This document shows, piece by piece, positions 36,601 to 50,584 of a DNA stretch of 64,000 nucleotides. The translations under genes and the position numbers were made by a program. Position 1 is the first letter of the stretch, and each line of letters begins with the position of its first letter. Source of the stretch: Megalopta genalis (lineage: Eukaryota; Arthropoda; Insecta; Hymenoptera; Halictidae); the NCBI RefSeq assembly GCF_051020955.1, contig NW_027476486.1, forward strand, positions 62,001-126,000, written 5' to 3'. The notes below the pieces were generated by a model. The model saw nothing but the letters and a program-made list of their open reading frames with translations, was not told where the DNA came from and did no database searches.

Positions 36601-39600
36601 TCACAAGTGTTTGAAGCTAACCCGTTTGATTCGCATGGATTTGATGATAAGCCTTCTACTTCGCATTGATTTGTAGCTAAATCATGTGGTTCGCATGGAT
36701 TGGAAGCAAACTCATTTGCTTCGCCTGCATTTGAAGCTATACCACTTATATCCCAATTATCTGAAGATTATTGATTTGTTTCTTATTAACTTGAAGCTAA
36801 GCCTTCTACTTCGCATTGATTTGAAGCTAAATCATGTGTTTCGCATGGATTTGAAGCTAACTCGTTTGTTTCTCATGCAGTTGAAGCTAAATCATGTATA
36901 TCACATGTATTTGGAGCTAAACCATTTGTTTCGCAAGGATTTGTAACAACGCCTTCTACTTCGCATTGATTTGAAGCTAAATAATTTGTTTCGCTTGGAT
37001 TTGAAGCTAAGACTACTACTTCACGTCGATTTGACGTTAAATCATATTTTTCACTGGATTTGAAGCTAACTCGTTTGTTTCGCAAGCTGTTGAAGCTAAA
37101 TCATGTATATCACAAGTATTTTAATCTGAACCGTTTGTTTCGCATGGATTCGAAGATCAGACTTCTGCTTCGCATTGATTTTAAGCTAAATCATTTGTTC
37201 GCTTGCATTTGAAGCTAACTCGTTTTTTTCGCATGCAGTTGAAGCTAAATCATGTATAACACAAGTGTTTGAAGCTAACCCGTTTGATTCGCATGGATTT
37301 GATGATAAGCCTTCTACTTCGCATTGATTTGAAGCTAAATCATGTGGTTCGCATGGATTGGAAGCAAACTCATTTGTTTCGCCTGCATTTGAAGCTATAC
37401 CACTTATATCGCAATTATCTGAAGATTATTGATTTGTTTCTTATTAACTTGAAGCTAAGCCTTCTACTTCGCATTGATTTGAAGCTAAATCACGTGTTTC
37501 GCATGGATTTGAAGCTAACTCGTTTGTTTCGCATGCAGTTGAAGCTAAATCATGTATATCACAAGTATTTGAATCTAAACATTTGTTTCGCATGGATTCG
37601 AAGATCAGCCTTCTGCTTCGGATTGATTTGCAGCTAAATCATGTGTTTAGCATGGAGTTGAAGCTAACTCGTTTGTTTCGCATGCTGTTGAAGCTAAATC
37701 ATGTATATCACAAGTATTTTAATCTGAACCGTTTGTTTCGCATGGATTCGAAGATCAGACTTCTGCTTCGCATTGATTTGAAGCTAAATCATGTGTTCGC
37801 ATGGATTTGAAGCTTACTCGTTTTGTTTTGCATGCAGTTGAAGCTAAATCATGTATATCACAAGTGTTTGAAGCTAACCCGTTTGATTCGCATGGATTTG
37901 ATGATAAGCCTCTACTTCGCATTGATTTGAAGCTAAATTATGTGTTCGCATGGATTGGAAGCTTACTCGTTTGTTTTGCATGCAGTTGAAGCTAAATCAT
38001 GTATAACACAAGTGTTTGAAGCTAACCCGTTTGATTCGCATGGATTTGATGATAAGCCTTCTACTTCGCATTGATTTGAAGCTAAATCATGTGTTCGCAT
38101 GGATTGGAAGCAAACTCATTTGCTTCGCCTGCATTTGAGCTATACCACTATATCGCAATTATCTGAAGATTATTGATTTGTTTCTTATTAACTTGAAGCT
38201 AAGCCTTCTACTTCGCATTGATTTGAAGCTAAATCACGTGTTTCGCATGGATTTGAAGCTAACTCGTTTGTTTCGCATGCAGTTGAAGCTAAATCATGTA
38301 TATCACAAGTATTTGAATCTAAAACATTTTGTTTCGCATGGATTCGAAGATCAGCCTTCTGCTTCGGATTGATTTGCAGCTAAATCATGTGTTTAGCATG
38401 GATTTGAAGCTAACTCGTTTGTTTCGCATGCTGTTGAAGCTAAATCATGTATATCACAAGTATTTTAATCTGAACCCGTTTGTTTCGCATGGATTCGAAG
38501 ATCAGACTTCTGCTTCGCATTGATTTGAGCTAAATCATGTGTTTCGCATGGATTTGAAGCTTACTCGTTTGTTTTGCATGCAGTTGAAGCTAAATCATGT
38601 ATATCACAAGTGTTTGAAGCTAACCCGTTTGATTCGCATGGATTGATGATAAGCCTTCTACTTCGCATTTGATTTGAAGCTAAATTATGTTGTTCGCATG
38701 GATTGGAGCTTACTCGTTTGTTTGCATGCAGTTGAAGCTAAATCATGTATAACACAAGTGTTTGAAGCTAACCCGTTTGATTCGCATGGATTTGATGATA
38801 AGCCTTCTACTTCGCATTGATTTGAAGCTAAATCATGTGGTTCGCATGGATTGGAAGCAAACTTATTTGCTTCGCCTGCATTTGAAGCTATACCACTTAT
38901 ATCGCAATTATCTGAAGATTATTGATTTGTTTCTTATTAACTTGAGCCTTCTACATCGCATTGATTTGAAGCTAAATCATGTGTTTCGCATGGAATTGAA
39001 GCTAACTCGTTTGTTTCGCATGCAGTTGAAGCTAAATCATGTATATCACAAGTATTTGAATCTAAAACATTTGTTTCGCATGGATTTGATGATAAGCCTT
39101 CTACTTCGCATTGATTTGAAGCTAAATTATGTTGTTCCGCATGGATTGAAGCTTACTCGTTTGTTTTGCATGCAGTTGAAGCTAAATCATGTATAACACA
39201 AGTGTTTGAAGCTAACCCGTTTGATTCGCATGGATTTGATGATAAGCCTTCTACTTCGCATTGATTTGAAGCTAAATCATGTGGTTCGCATGGATTGGAA
39301 GCAAACTCATTTGCTTCGCCTGCATTTGAATCTATACCACTTATATCGCAATTATCTGAAGAATATTGATTTGTTTCTTATTAACTTGAAGCTAAGCCTT
39401 CTACTTCGCATTGATTTGAAGCTAAATCATGTGTTTCGCATGGATTTGAAGCTAACTCGTTTGTTTCGCATGCAGTTGAAGCTAAATCATGTATATCACA
39501 AGTATTTGAATCTGAACCGTTTGTTTCGCATGGATTCGAAGATCAGACTTCTGCTTCGCATTGATTTTAAGCTAAATCATTTGTTCGCTTGCATTGAAGC

Positions 39601-42600
39601 TAACTCGTTTTTTTCGCATGCAGTTGAAGCTAAATCATGTATAACACAAGTGTTGAAGCTAACCCGTTTGATTCGCATGGATTAGATGGATAAGCCTTCT
39701 ACTTCGCATTGATTTGAAGCTAAATCATGTGGTTCGCATGGATTGGAAGCAAAACTCATTTGCTTGGCCTGCATTTGAAGCTATACCACTTATATCGCAA
39801 TATCTGAAGATTATTGATTTGTTTCTTATTAACTTGAAGCTAAGCCTTCTACTTCGCATTGATTTGAAGCTAAATCACGTGTTTCGCATGGATTTGAAGC
39901 TAACTCGTTTGTTTCGCATGCTGTTGAAGCTAAATCATGTATATCACAAGTATTTGAATCTAAAACATTTGTTTCGCATGGATTCGAAGATCAGCCTTCT
40001 GCTTCGGATTGATTTCCAGCTAAATCATGTGTTTAGCATGGATTTGAAGCTTACTCGTTTGTTTTGCATGCAGTTGAAGCTAAATCATGTATATCACAAG
40101 TGTTTGAAGCTAACCCGTTTGATTCGCATGGATTTGATGATAAGCCTTCTACTTCGCATTGATTTGAAGCTAAATTATGTTGTTTCGCATGGATTGGAAG
40201 CTTACTCGTTTGTTTTGCATGCAGTTGAAGCTAAATCATGTATAACACAAGTGTTTGAAGCTACCCGTTTGATTCGCATGGATTTGATGATAAGCCTTCT
40301 ACTTCGCATTGATTTGAAGCTAAATCATGTGGTTCGCATGATTGGAAGCAAACTCATTTGCTTCGCCTGCATTGAAGCTATACCACTTATATCGCAATTA
40401 TCTGAAGATTATTGATTTGTTTCTTATTAACTTGAAGCTAAGCCTTCTACTTCGCATTGATTTGAAGCTAAATCATGTGTTTCGCATGGATTTGAAGCTA
40501 ACTCGTTTGTTTCGCATGCAGTTGAAGCTAAATCATGTATATCACAAGTAGTTGAATCTAAACCATTTGTTTCGCATGGATTCGAAGATCAGCCTTCTGC
40601 TTCGGATTGATTTGCAGCTAAATCATGTGTTTAGCATGGATTTGAAGCTAACTCGTTTGTTTCGCATGCAGTTGAAGCTAAATCATGTATATCACAAGTA
40701 TTTGGATCTAAACCATTTGTTTTCGCATGGATTCGAAGATCAGACTTCTGCTACGCATTGATTTGAAGCTAAATCATGTGTTTCGCATGGATTTGAAGCT
40801 TACTCGTTTGTTTTGCATGCAGTTGAAGCTAAATCATGTATATCGCAAGTGTTTGAAGCTAACCCGTTTGATTCGCATGGATTTAATGATAGGCCTTCTA
40901 CTTCGCATTGATTTGAAGCTAAATCATGTGGTTCGCATGATTGGAAGCAAACTCCATTTGCTTGGCCTGCATTTGAAGCTATACCACTTATATCGCAATT
41001 ATCTGAAGATTATTGATTTGTTTCTTATTAACTTGAAGCTAAGCCTTCTACTTCGCATTGATTTGAAGCTAAATCACGTGTTTCGCATGGATTTGAAGCT
41101 AACTCGTTTGTTTTCGCATGCAGTTGAAGCTAAATCATGTATATCACAAGTATTTGAATCTAAAACATTTGTTTCGCATGGATTCGAAGATCAGCCTTCT
41201 GCTTCGGATTGATTTCCAGCTAAATCATGTGTTTAGCATGGATTTGAAGCTTACTCCGTTTGTTTGCATGCAGTTGAAGCTAAATCATGTATATCACAAG
41301 TGTTTGAAGCTAACCCGTTTGATTCGCATGGATTTGATGATAAGCCTTCTACTTCGCATTGATTTGAAGCTAAATTATGTTGTTCGCATGGATTGGAAGC
41401 TTACTCGTTTGTTTTGCATGCAGTTGAAGCTAAATCATGTATAACACAAGTGTTTGAAGCTAACCCGTTTGATTCGCATGGATTTGATGATAAGCCTTCT
41501 ACTTCGCATTGATTGAAGCTAAATCATGTGGTTCGCATGGATTGGAAGCAAACTCATTTGCTTCGCCTGCATTTGAAGCTATACCACTTATATCGCAATT
41601 ATCTGAAGATTATTGATTTGTTTCTTATTAACTTGAAGCTAAGCCTTCTACTTCGCATTGATTTGAAGCAAAATCATGTGTTTCGCATGGATTTGAAGCT
41701 AACTCGTTTTGTTTCGCATGCAGTTGAAGCTAAATCATGTATATCACAAGTAGTTGAATCTAAACCATTTGTTTCGCATGGATTCGAAGATCAGCCTTCT
41801 GCTTCGGATTGATTTGCAGCTAAATCATGTGTTTAGCATGGATTGAAGCTAACTCGTTTGTTTCGCATGCAGTTGAAGCTAAATCATGTATATCACAAGT
41901 ATTTGGAGCTAAACCATTGTTTCGCATGGATTCGAAGATCAGACTTCTGCTACGCATTGATTTGAAGCTAAATCATGTGTTTCGCATGGATTTGAAGCTT
42001 ACTCGTTTGTTTTGCATGCAGTTGAAGCTAATCATGTATATCGCAAGTGTTGAAGCTAACCCGTTTGATTCGCATGGATTTAATGATAGGCCTTCTACTT
42101 CGCATGATTTGAAGCTAAATCATGTGGTTCGCATGGATTGGAAGCAAACTCATTTGCTTCGCCTGCATTTGAAGCTATACCACTTATATCGCAATTATCT
42201 GAAGATTATTGATTTGTTTCTTATTAACTTGAAGCTAAGCCTTCTACTTCGCATTGATTTGAAGCTAAATCATGTTTTTCGCATGGATTTGAAGCTAACT
42301 CGTTGTTTCGCATGCAGTTGAAGCTAAATCATGTCTATCACAAGTGTTTGAAGGTAAACCATTTGTTTTGCATGGATTCGAAGATCACCCTTCTTCTTCG
42401 CACTGATTTGAAGCTAAATCATGTGTTTAGCATTGATTTGAAGCTAAATCATGTGGTTCGCATGGATTGGAAGCAAACTCATTTGCTTCGCCTGCATTTG
42501 AAGCTATACCACTTATATCGCAATTATCTGAAGATTATTGATTTGTTTCTTATTAACTTGAAGCTAAACCTTCTACTTCGCATTGATTGAAGCTAAATCA

Positions 42601-45345
42601 TGTGTTTCGCATGGATTTGAAGCTAACTCGTTTGTTTCGCAGCAGTTGATGCTAAATCATGTATATCACAAGTATTTGAATCTAAAACATTTGTTTCGCA
42701 TGGATTCGAAGATCAGCCTTCTGCTTCGGATTGATTGCAGCTAAATCATGTGTTTAGCATGGATTTGAAGCTAACTCGTTTGTTTCGCATGCTGTTGAAG
42801 CTAAATCATGTATATCACAAGTATTTTAATCTGAACCGTTTGTTTCGCATGGATTCGAAGATCAGACTTCTGCTTCGCATTGATTTGAAGCTAAATCATG
42901 TGTTTCGCATGGATTTGAAGCTTACTCGTTTGTTTTGCATGCAGTGAAGCTAAATCATGTATATCACATGTGTTTGAAGCTAACCCGTTTGATTCGCATG
43001 ATTTTATGATAAGCCTTCTACTTCGCATTGATTTGAAGCTAAATCATGTTGTTCGCAATGGATTGGAAGCTTACTCGTTTGTTTTGCATGCAGTTGAAGC
43101 TAAATCATGTATAACACAAGTGTTGAAGCTAACCCGTTTGATTCGCATGGATTTGATTGATAAGCCTTCTACTTCGCATTGATTTGAAGCTAAATCATGT
43201 GGTTCGCATGGATTGGAAGCAAACTCATTTGCTTCGCCTGCATTGAAGCTATACCACTTATATCGCAATTATCTGAAGATTATTGATTTGTTTCTTATTA
43301 ACTTGAAGCTAAGCCTTCTACTTCGCATTGATTTGAAGCTAAATCATGTGTTCGCATGGATTTGAAGCTAACTCGTTTGTTTCGCATGCAGTTGAAGCTA
43401 AATCATGTATATCACAAGTATTTGGAGCTAAACCATTTGTTTCGCATGGATTCGAAGATCAGACTTCTGCTACGCATTGATTTGAAGCTAAATCATGTGT
43501 TTCGCATGGATTTGAAGCTTACCTCGTTTGTTTTGCATGCAGTTGAAGCTAAATCATGTATATCGCAAGTGTTTGAAGCTAACCCGTTTGATTCGCATGG
43601 ATTTGATGATAGGCCTTCTACTTCGCATTGATTTGAAGCTAAATCATGTGGTTCGCATGGATTGGAAGCAAACTCATTTGCTTCGCCTGCATTTGAAGCT
43701 ATACCACTTATATCGCAATTATCTGAAGATTATTGATTTGTTTCTTATTAACTTGAAGCTAAGCCTCTACTTCGCATTGATTTGAAGCTAAATCATGTGT
43801 TTCGCATGGATTTGAAGCTAACTCGTTTGTTTCGCATGCAGTTGAAGCTAAATCATGTATATCACAAGTAGTTGAATCTAAACCATTTGTTTCGCATGGA
43901 TTCGAAGATCAGCCTTCTGCTTCGGATTGATTTGCAGCTAAATCATGTGTTTAGCATGGATTTGAAGCTAACTCGTTGTTTCGCATGCAGTTGAAGCTAA
44001 ATCATGTATATCACAAGTATTTGGAGCTAAACCATTTGTTTCGCATGGATTCGAAGATCAGACTTCTGCTACGCATTGATTTGAAGCTAAATCATGTGTT
44101 TCGCATGGATTTGAAGCTTACTCGTTTGTTTTGCATGCAGTTGAAGCTAAATCATGTATATCGCAAGTGTTTGAAGCTAACCCGTTTGATTCGCATGGAT
44201 TTGATGATAGGCCTTCTACTTCGCATTGATTTGAAGCTAAATCATGTGGTTCGCATGGATTGGAAGCAAACTCATTTGCTTCGCCTGCATTGAAGCTATA
44301 CCACTTATATCGCAATTATCTGAAGATTATTGATTTGTTTCTTATTAACTTGAAGCTAAGCCTTCTACTTCGCATTGATTTGAAGCTAAATCATGTGTTT
44401 CGCATGGATTTGAAGCTACTCGTTTGTTCGCATGCAGTTGAAGCTAAATCATGTATATCACAAGTATTTGAATCTAAACATTTGTTTCCCATGGATTCGA
44501 AGATCAGCCTTCTGCTTCGGATTGATTTGCAGCTAAATCATGTGTTTTAGCATGGATTTGAAGCTAACTCGTTGTTTCGCTATGCTGTTGAAGCTAAATC
44601 ATGTATATCACAAGTATTTTAATCTGAACCGTTTGTTTCGCATGGATTCGAAGATCAGTCTTCTGCTTCGCATTGATTTGAAGCTAAATCAGTTGTTCGC
44701 ATGGATTGGAAGCTTACTCGTTTGTTTTGCATGCAGTTGAAGCTAAATCATGTATAACACAAGTGTTTGAAGCTAACCCGTTTGATTCGCATGGATTTGA
44801 TGATAAGCCTTCTACTTCGCATTGATTTGAAGCTAAATCATGTGGTTCGCATGGATTGGAAGCAAACTCATTTGCTTCGCCTGCATTTGAAGCTATACCA
44901 CTTATATCGCAATTATCTGAAGATTATTGATTTGTTTCTTATTAACTTGAAGCTAAGCCTTCTACTTCGCATTGATTTGAGCTAAATCATGTGTTTCGCA
45001 TGGATTTGAAGCTAACTCGTTTGTTTCGCATGCAGTTGAAGCTAAATCATGTATATCACAAGTAGTTGAATCTAAAACCATTTGTTTCGCATGGATTCGA
45101 AGATCAGACTACTGCTTCGCATTGATTTGAAGCTAAATCGTGTGTTTCGCATGGATTTGAAGCTTACTCGTTTGTTTTGCATGCAGTTGAAGCTAAATCA
45201 TGTATATCAAAGTGTTTGAAGCTAACCCGTTTGATTCGCATGGATTGATGATAAGCCTTCTACTTCGCATTGATTTGAAGCTAAATCATGTGGTTCGCAT
45301 GGATTGGAAGCAAACTCATTTGCTTCGCCTGCATTTGAAGCTAAA
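36601..45345. repeat. Young higher-order array of the TTATTAACTTG module
   Basis: About 8.7 kb is dominated by one module. Its markers, in order, are GATTTGATGATAAGCC, ATGTGGTTCGC, GATTGGAAGC, AGCTATACCACTTATATCGC, AATTATCTGAAGATTATTG and CTTATTAACTTGAAGC. The C of the last marker falls at 36782, 37440, 38184, 38933, 39377, 39825, 40423, 41024, 41624, 42220, 42549, 43294, 43744, 44341 and 44938. Most spacings are close to 450, 600 or 750 bp; two are near 330 and 660 bp. Copies are very alike but carry many single-base gains and losses, so open frames are short here. The right edge near 45345 joins GCATTTGAAGC to AAATCATGCACATCAC. Confidence 0.9.
40459..40608. repeat. Reference 150-bp higher-order repeat (A-B-C-D-E pentad)
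   Basis: This is a clear example of the second repeat level. A (40459-40488) reads AAATCATGTG after the core. B (40489-40518) reads AACTCGTTTG. C (40519-40548) begins CAGTTG and ends ATATCACAAG. D (40549-40578) reads AAACCATTTG. E (40579-40608) begins GATTCGAAGAT and carries CCTTCT before its end. The same order recurs through most of the window, giving a 150-bp period. A unit is usually more like the same type in other pentads than like its neighbours, which is the hallmark of a higher-order repeat. Some pentads are extended by an extra unit starting AATATTAAGC, or replace C with a CATTTGAAGCTATATCAC type. Confidence 0.93.
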
Positions 45346-46729
45346 TCATGCACATCACAAGTATTTGAAGCTGTATCACTGGTTCGCATGGATTTGAATA
45401 TAAGCCTTCTACTTCGCATTGATTTGAAGCGAAATCATGTGTTTCGCTTGAATTCAAGCTAACTCGTTTGTTTCGCATGCAATTGAAGCTAAATAATGTA
45501 TCAAACAATTATTTGAAGCTAAACCATTTGTTTCGCATGGATTCGAAGATCTGCATCTACCTCGTATTGATTTAAAGCTAAATCATGTGTTTCGCATGGA
45601 TTTGAAGCTAACTCGTTTGTATCGCATGCAGTTGAAGCTAAATCATGTATATCACAATTATTTGAAGCTAAACCACTTGATTCGCATGGATTTCAAAATA
45701 AGCCTTCTACTTCGCATTGATTTGAAGTTAAATCATATGTTTCGCATGGATTTGAAGCTAATCGTTTGTATCGCATGCAGTTGAAGCTAAATCATGTATA
45801 TCACAAGTATTTGAAGCTAAACCATTTGATTCGCACGAATATCTGGCTAAACCATGTGTTTGGAATGAATTTGAAGCTAAATCATGTGTTTCGCATAGAT
45901 TTGAAGCTAACTCATTTGTTGGGCATGCAGTTGAAGCTGAATCATGTATATCCCAAGTATTTGAAGCTCAACCATTTGAATCGCATGGATTTGAAGATAA
46001 GCCTTCTACTTCGCATTGATTTTAATCTAAATCATGTGTTTCGCATGGATTTGAAGCTACCTCGTTCGTTTCGCATGCAGTTGAAGATAAATCATGTATA
46101 TCACAGGCATTTGAAGCTAAACCATTTGTTTCGCATGGATTCGAAGATAAGCCTTCTAAATCGCATTGATTTCAAGCTAAATCATATGTTTCGCATAGAT
46201 TTGAAGCTAACTCGCTAGTTTTGCATGCTGTTGAAGCTTATTCATGTATATCACAAGTATTTGAAGCTAAACCATTTGTTTCGCATGGATTCGAAGATCA
46301 GCCATCTACCTCGTATTGATTTAAAGCTAAATCATGTGTTTCGCATGGATTTGAAGCTATCTCGTTTGTATCGCATGCAGTTGAAGCTAAATCATGTATA
46401 TCACAATTATTTGAAGCTAAACCACTTGATTCGCATGGATTTCAAAATAAGCCTTCTACTTCGCATTGATTTGAAGTTAAATCATATGTTTCGCATGGAT
46501 TTGAAGCTAATCGTTTGTATCGCATGCAGTTGAAGCTAAATCATGTATATCACAAGTATTTGAAGCTAAACCATTTGATTCGCACGAATATCTGGCTAAA
46601 CCATGTGTTTGGAATGAATTTGAAGCTAAATCATGTGTTTCGCATAGATTTGAAGCTAACTCATTTGTTGCGCATGCAGTTGAAGCTGAATCATGTATAT
46701 CCCAAGTATTTGAAGCTCAACCATTTGAA
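45346..46729. repeat. 749-bp tandem duplication right of the young array
   Basis: About 45545-46105 matches 46294-46854 at an offset of 749. Shared features are GATTTCAAAATAAGCC, GAAGTTAAATCATATG, a 29-bp unit (GCTAATCGTTTG), TCGCACGAATATCTGGC and TTTGGAATG. The odd base comes from a deletion near 45553 (CTGCATCTACC). About 45800-46280 also matches 56351-56831 at an offset of 10551. Confidence 0.85.
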
Positions 46730-49080
46730 TCGCATGGATTTGAAGATAAGCCTTCTACTTCGCATTGATTTTAATCTAAATCATGTGTTTCGCATGGATT
46801 TGAAGCTAACTCGTTCGTTTCGCATGCAGTTGAAGATAAATCATGTATATCACAGGTATTTCAAGCTAAACCATTTGATTCGCATGGATTTGAAGATAAG
46901 CCTTCTACTTCGCATTGATTTTAATCTAAATCATGTGTTTCGCATGGATTTGAAGCTAACTCGTTCGTTTCGCATGCAGTTGAAGATAAATTATGTATAT
47001 CACAGGTATTTGAATCTAAACCATTTGTTTCGCATGGATTCGAAGATCAGCCATCTACCTCGTATTGATTTGAAGCTAAATCATGTGTTTCGCATGGATT
47101 TGAAGCTAACTCGTTCGTTTCGCATGCATTTGAAGCTAAATCATGCACATCACAAGTATTTGAAGCTGTATCACTGGTTTCGCATGGATTTGAATATAAG
47201 CCTTCTACTTCGCATTGATTTGAAGCTAAATCATGTGTTTCGCATGGATTTAAAGCTAACTCGTTTATTTCGACTGCATTTGAAGCTATTTCATTTAAAG
47301 CGCAAGTATTTGAAGGAATATCATTTTCTTCGCCTGGATTTGAAGATAAGCCATCTACTTGGCATTGATTTGAAGCTAAATCATGTGTTTCGCTTCGATT
47401 TGCAGCTAACTCGTTGTTTGGCATGCAGTTGAAGCTAAATCATGTATATCACAAGTATTTGAAGCTAAACAATTTGATTCGCATGGATTTGAAGCTAAGC
47501 CTTCTACATCGCATTGATTTGAGCTAAATCATGTATTCCGCTTGTATTTGAAGCTAACTCGCTTGCTTCGCATGCAGTTGAAGCTAAATTATGTATATCA
47601 CAAGTATTTGAAGCAAAACCGTTTGTTTCGCATGGATTCGAATATCAGCCTTCTACTTCGCATGGATTTGAAGCTAGCTCGTTTGTTTCGCATGCAGTTG
47701 AAGCGAAATCATGAATATCACAAGTGCTTGAAGCTAAACCGGTAGATTCGCATGGATTTGAAGCTATTCCTTCTACTTCGCATTGATGTGAATATAAATG
47801 TTGTGTTTCGCTTGGATTTGAAGCTAACTCGTTTGTTTCGCTTGCTGTTGAATATAAATCATATATATCACAAGTATTTGAAGCTAAACCATTTGTTTCG
47901 CATGGATTAGAAGCTAAGCCTTCTACTTCGCGTTGACTTGATACTAAATCATGTTTTTCGCTTGGATTTGAAGCAAACTCGTTTGTTTCGCATGCATTTC
48001 AATCTATTTCATTTATATCGCAAGTATTTGAAGGTAACTCATTTATCTCGCTTGGATTTGATGCGAAGCCTTCTACTTCGCATTGATTTGCAGCTAAATC
48101 ATATCTTTCGCTTGGATTTGAACCTAACTCGTTGGTTTCGCATGCAGTTGAAGCTAAGTCATGAATATCACAAGTATTTGAAGCTGAACCATATGTTTCG
48201 CATGAATATTAAGCATGTGCTTCGAATGAATTTGAAGCTAAATCAAGTGTTTCGCTTGGATTTGAAGCTAACTCGTTTGTTTCGCTTGCTGTTGAATATA
48301 AATCATGTATATCACAAGTATTTGAAGCTGAACCATTTGTTACGCATGGATTTGAAACCACGCCGTCTACTTCGCATTGATTTGAAGCTGAATCATGTGT
48401 TTCGCTTGTATTTGAAGATAACTCGTTTGTTTCTCATGTAGTTGAAGCTAAATCATGTATATCACAAGCATTTGAAACTAAACTATTTGATTCGCATGGA
48501 CTTGAAGCTATGCCTTCTACTTCGCATTGATTTGAAGATAAACCATTTGTTTCGCATGTATTCGAAGATAAGCCTTCTACTTCGTATTGATTTCAAAGTA
48601 AATCATGTGTTTCGCTTGAACTTGAAGCTAACATGTTTGTTTCACAAGCAGTTGATGCTAAATCATGTATACCACAATTATTTGAAGCTGAACCATTTGT
48701 TTCGAATGAATATTCTGCTAAACCATGTGTTTCGAATAAATTTGAAGCTAAATCATGAGTTTCGCATGGATTTGAAGCTAACTCGTTAGTTTTGCATGCT
48801 GTTGAAGCTAAATCATGTATATCACAAGTATTTGAAGCTAAACCAATTGTTTCGCATGGATTTGAAGATAAGCCTTCTACTTTGCATTGATTTGAAGCTA
48901 AATCAAGTGTTTCGCTTGTATTTGAAGCTAACTCGTTTGTTTCGCACGCAGTTGAAGCTAAATCATGTATATCACAAGAATTTGAAGCTAAACCATTTGT
49001 TTCGCAAGAATTTGAAGCTAAGCCTTCTACTTCGCATTGATTTGAAGTTAAATCATGTGATTCGCATGGATTTGAAGCTA
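46730..49080. repeat. 2.35-kb block shared with 56982-59181
   Basis: The loci match at an offset of 10252 up to about 47800 and 10101 from about 48000. The left copy has 151 bp more: one pentad (about 47810-47960) plus one base of a TTGTGTTTCGC run. Shared markers include TTTAAAGCGC/TTTAAACCGC near 47295/57547, a 29-bp GATTTGAGCTAAATC unit near 47516/57770, AACCGGTAGATTCG near 47738/57990 and GATTTCAAAGTAAATC near 48590. The right edge near 49080 is a junction. Confidence 0.88.
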
Positions 49081-50520
49081 AGCCATCTACTTCGCATTGA
49101 TTTGAACCTAAATCATATGTGTCCTTTGGATTTGAAGCTAACTCGTTTGTTTCGCATGCAGTTGAAGCTATATCACTTATGTTCGCAAGTATTTGAAGCT
49201 AAATCATGTGTTTCGCTTGTATTTGAAGCTAACTCGTTTGTTTCTTCAAGCAGTTGAAGCTAAATCTTGTATAATACATGTATATGAGGCTAAACCATTT
49301 CATTCGCATGGATTTGAAACTAAGCTTACTACTTCGCATTGATTTGAAGCTAAATCATGTGGTTCGCATGGATTTGAAGCTAACTCGTTTGTTTCGCCTG
49401 CATTTGAAGCTAAATCATGTATATCACAAGTATTTGAAGCTAAACCATTTGTTTCGCATGGATTCGAAGATAAGCCTTCTACTTCGCATTGATTTGATGC
49501 TAAATCATGTGTTTCATTTGGATTTGAGGCTAACTCGTTTGTTTCGCATGCTGTTGAATGTAAATCATGTATATCACAAGTATTTGAAGCTAAACAATTT
49601 GTTTCGCATGGATTCGAAGATAAGCCTTCTACTTCGCATTGATTTAAAGCAAAATCATGTGTTTCGCATGGATTTGAAGCTAAACAATCTGTTTCGAGTG
49701 GATTCTGTGATCAGCCTTCTACATCGCATTGATTTGAAGCTAAATCATGTGATTCGCTTGGATTTGAAGCTAACTCGTTCGTTTCGCATGCAGTTGAAGC
49801 TATATCATGTATATCACAGGTATTTGAAGCTAAACCATTAGTTTCGCATTTATTCGAAGATAAGCCTTCTACTTCGTATTGATTTGAAGCTATATCATGT
49901 GTTTGGCATGGATTTGAAGCTAACTCGTTTGTTTCGCATGCAGTTGAAGCTAAATGATGTTTATCACAAGTATTTGAAGCTAAACCATTTGTTTCGTATG
50001 GATTCGAAGATAAGCCTTCTACTTCGCATTGATTTAAAGCAAAATCATGTGTTTCGAAAGGATTTGTAGTTAACTCGTTTGTTTCGCCTGAATTTGAAGC
50101 TAATTCATGTATATCACAAGTATTTGAAGCTAAACCATTTGTTACGCATGGATCTGAAGCTAAGCCTTCTACTTCGCATTGATTCGAAGCTAAATCAAGT
50201 GTTCCGCTTGGATTTGAAGATAAGCCATCTACTTCGCTTTGATTTGAATCTAAATCATGTGTCTCGCATTGATTTGAAGCTAAATCATGTGTTTCGCATT
50301 AATTTGATGATAACTCGTTCGTTCGTCTGCATTTGAAGTTATTACATTTATATCGCAAGTATTTCAATCTAAATCATGTGTTTCGCTCGGATTTAAAGCT
50401 GAGCCTTCTACTTCCCATTGATTTGATGCTAAATCATATGTTCCGCTCGGATTTGAAGCTAACTGTTTGTTCCGCCTGCATTTGAAGCTATATCACATAT
50501 ATTGCAAGTATTTGAAGCTA
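49060..50520. repeat. Block duplicated at 51489-53099
   Basis: Bases 49060-50056 match 51489-52485 (offset 2429), and 50051-50520 match 52630-53099 (offset 2579). The 150-bp change is one extra pentad in the right copy. Markers are TTTCTTCAAGCAG near 49244, CTTGTATAATACATG near 49267, CGAGTGGATTCTGTGATC near 49694 and GTTCGTCTGCATTTG near 50331. Pieces recur at 60690-61420, 62050-62410 and 62670-63110. Confidence 0.86.
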
Positions 50521-50584
50521 AACCATTAGTATCGCATTTATTCGAAGATAAGCCTTCTACTTCTTATTGATTTGAAGCTATATC

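Noticed and set aside
36601..45345. Transposable element with a conserved TTATTAACTTG end
   Set aside because: The marker is an altered 30-bp unit in normal phase. There are no terminal inverted repeats, target-site duplications or coding capacity, and spacings follow the satellite units.
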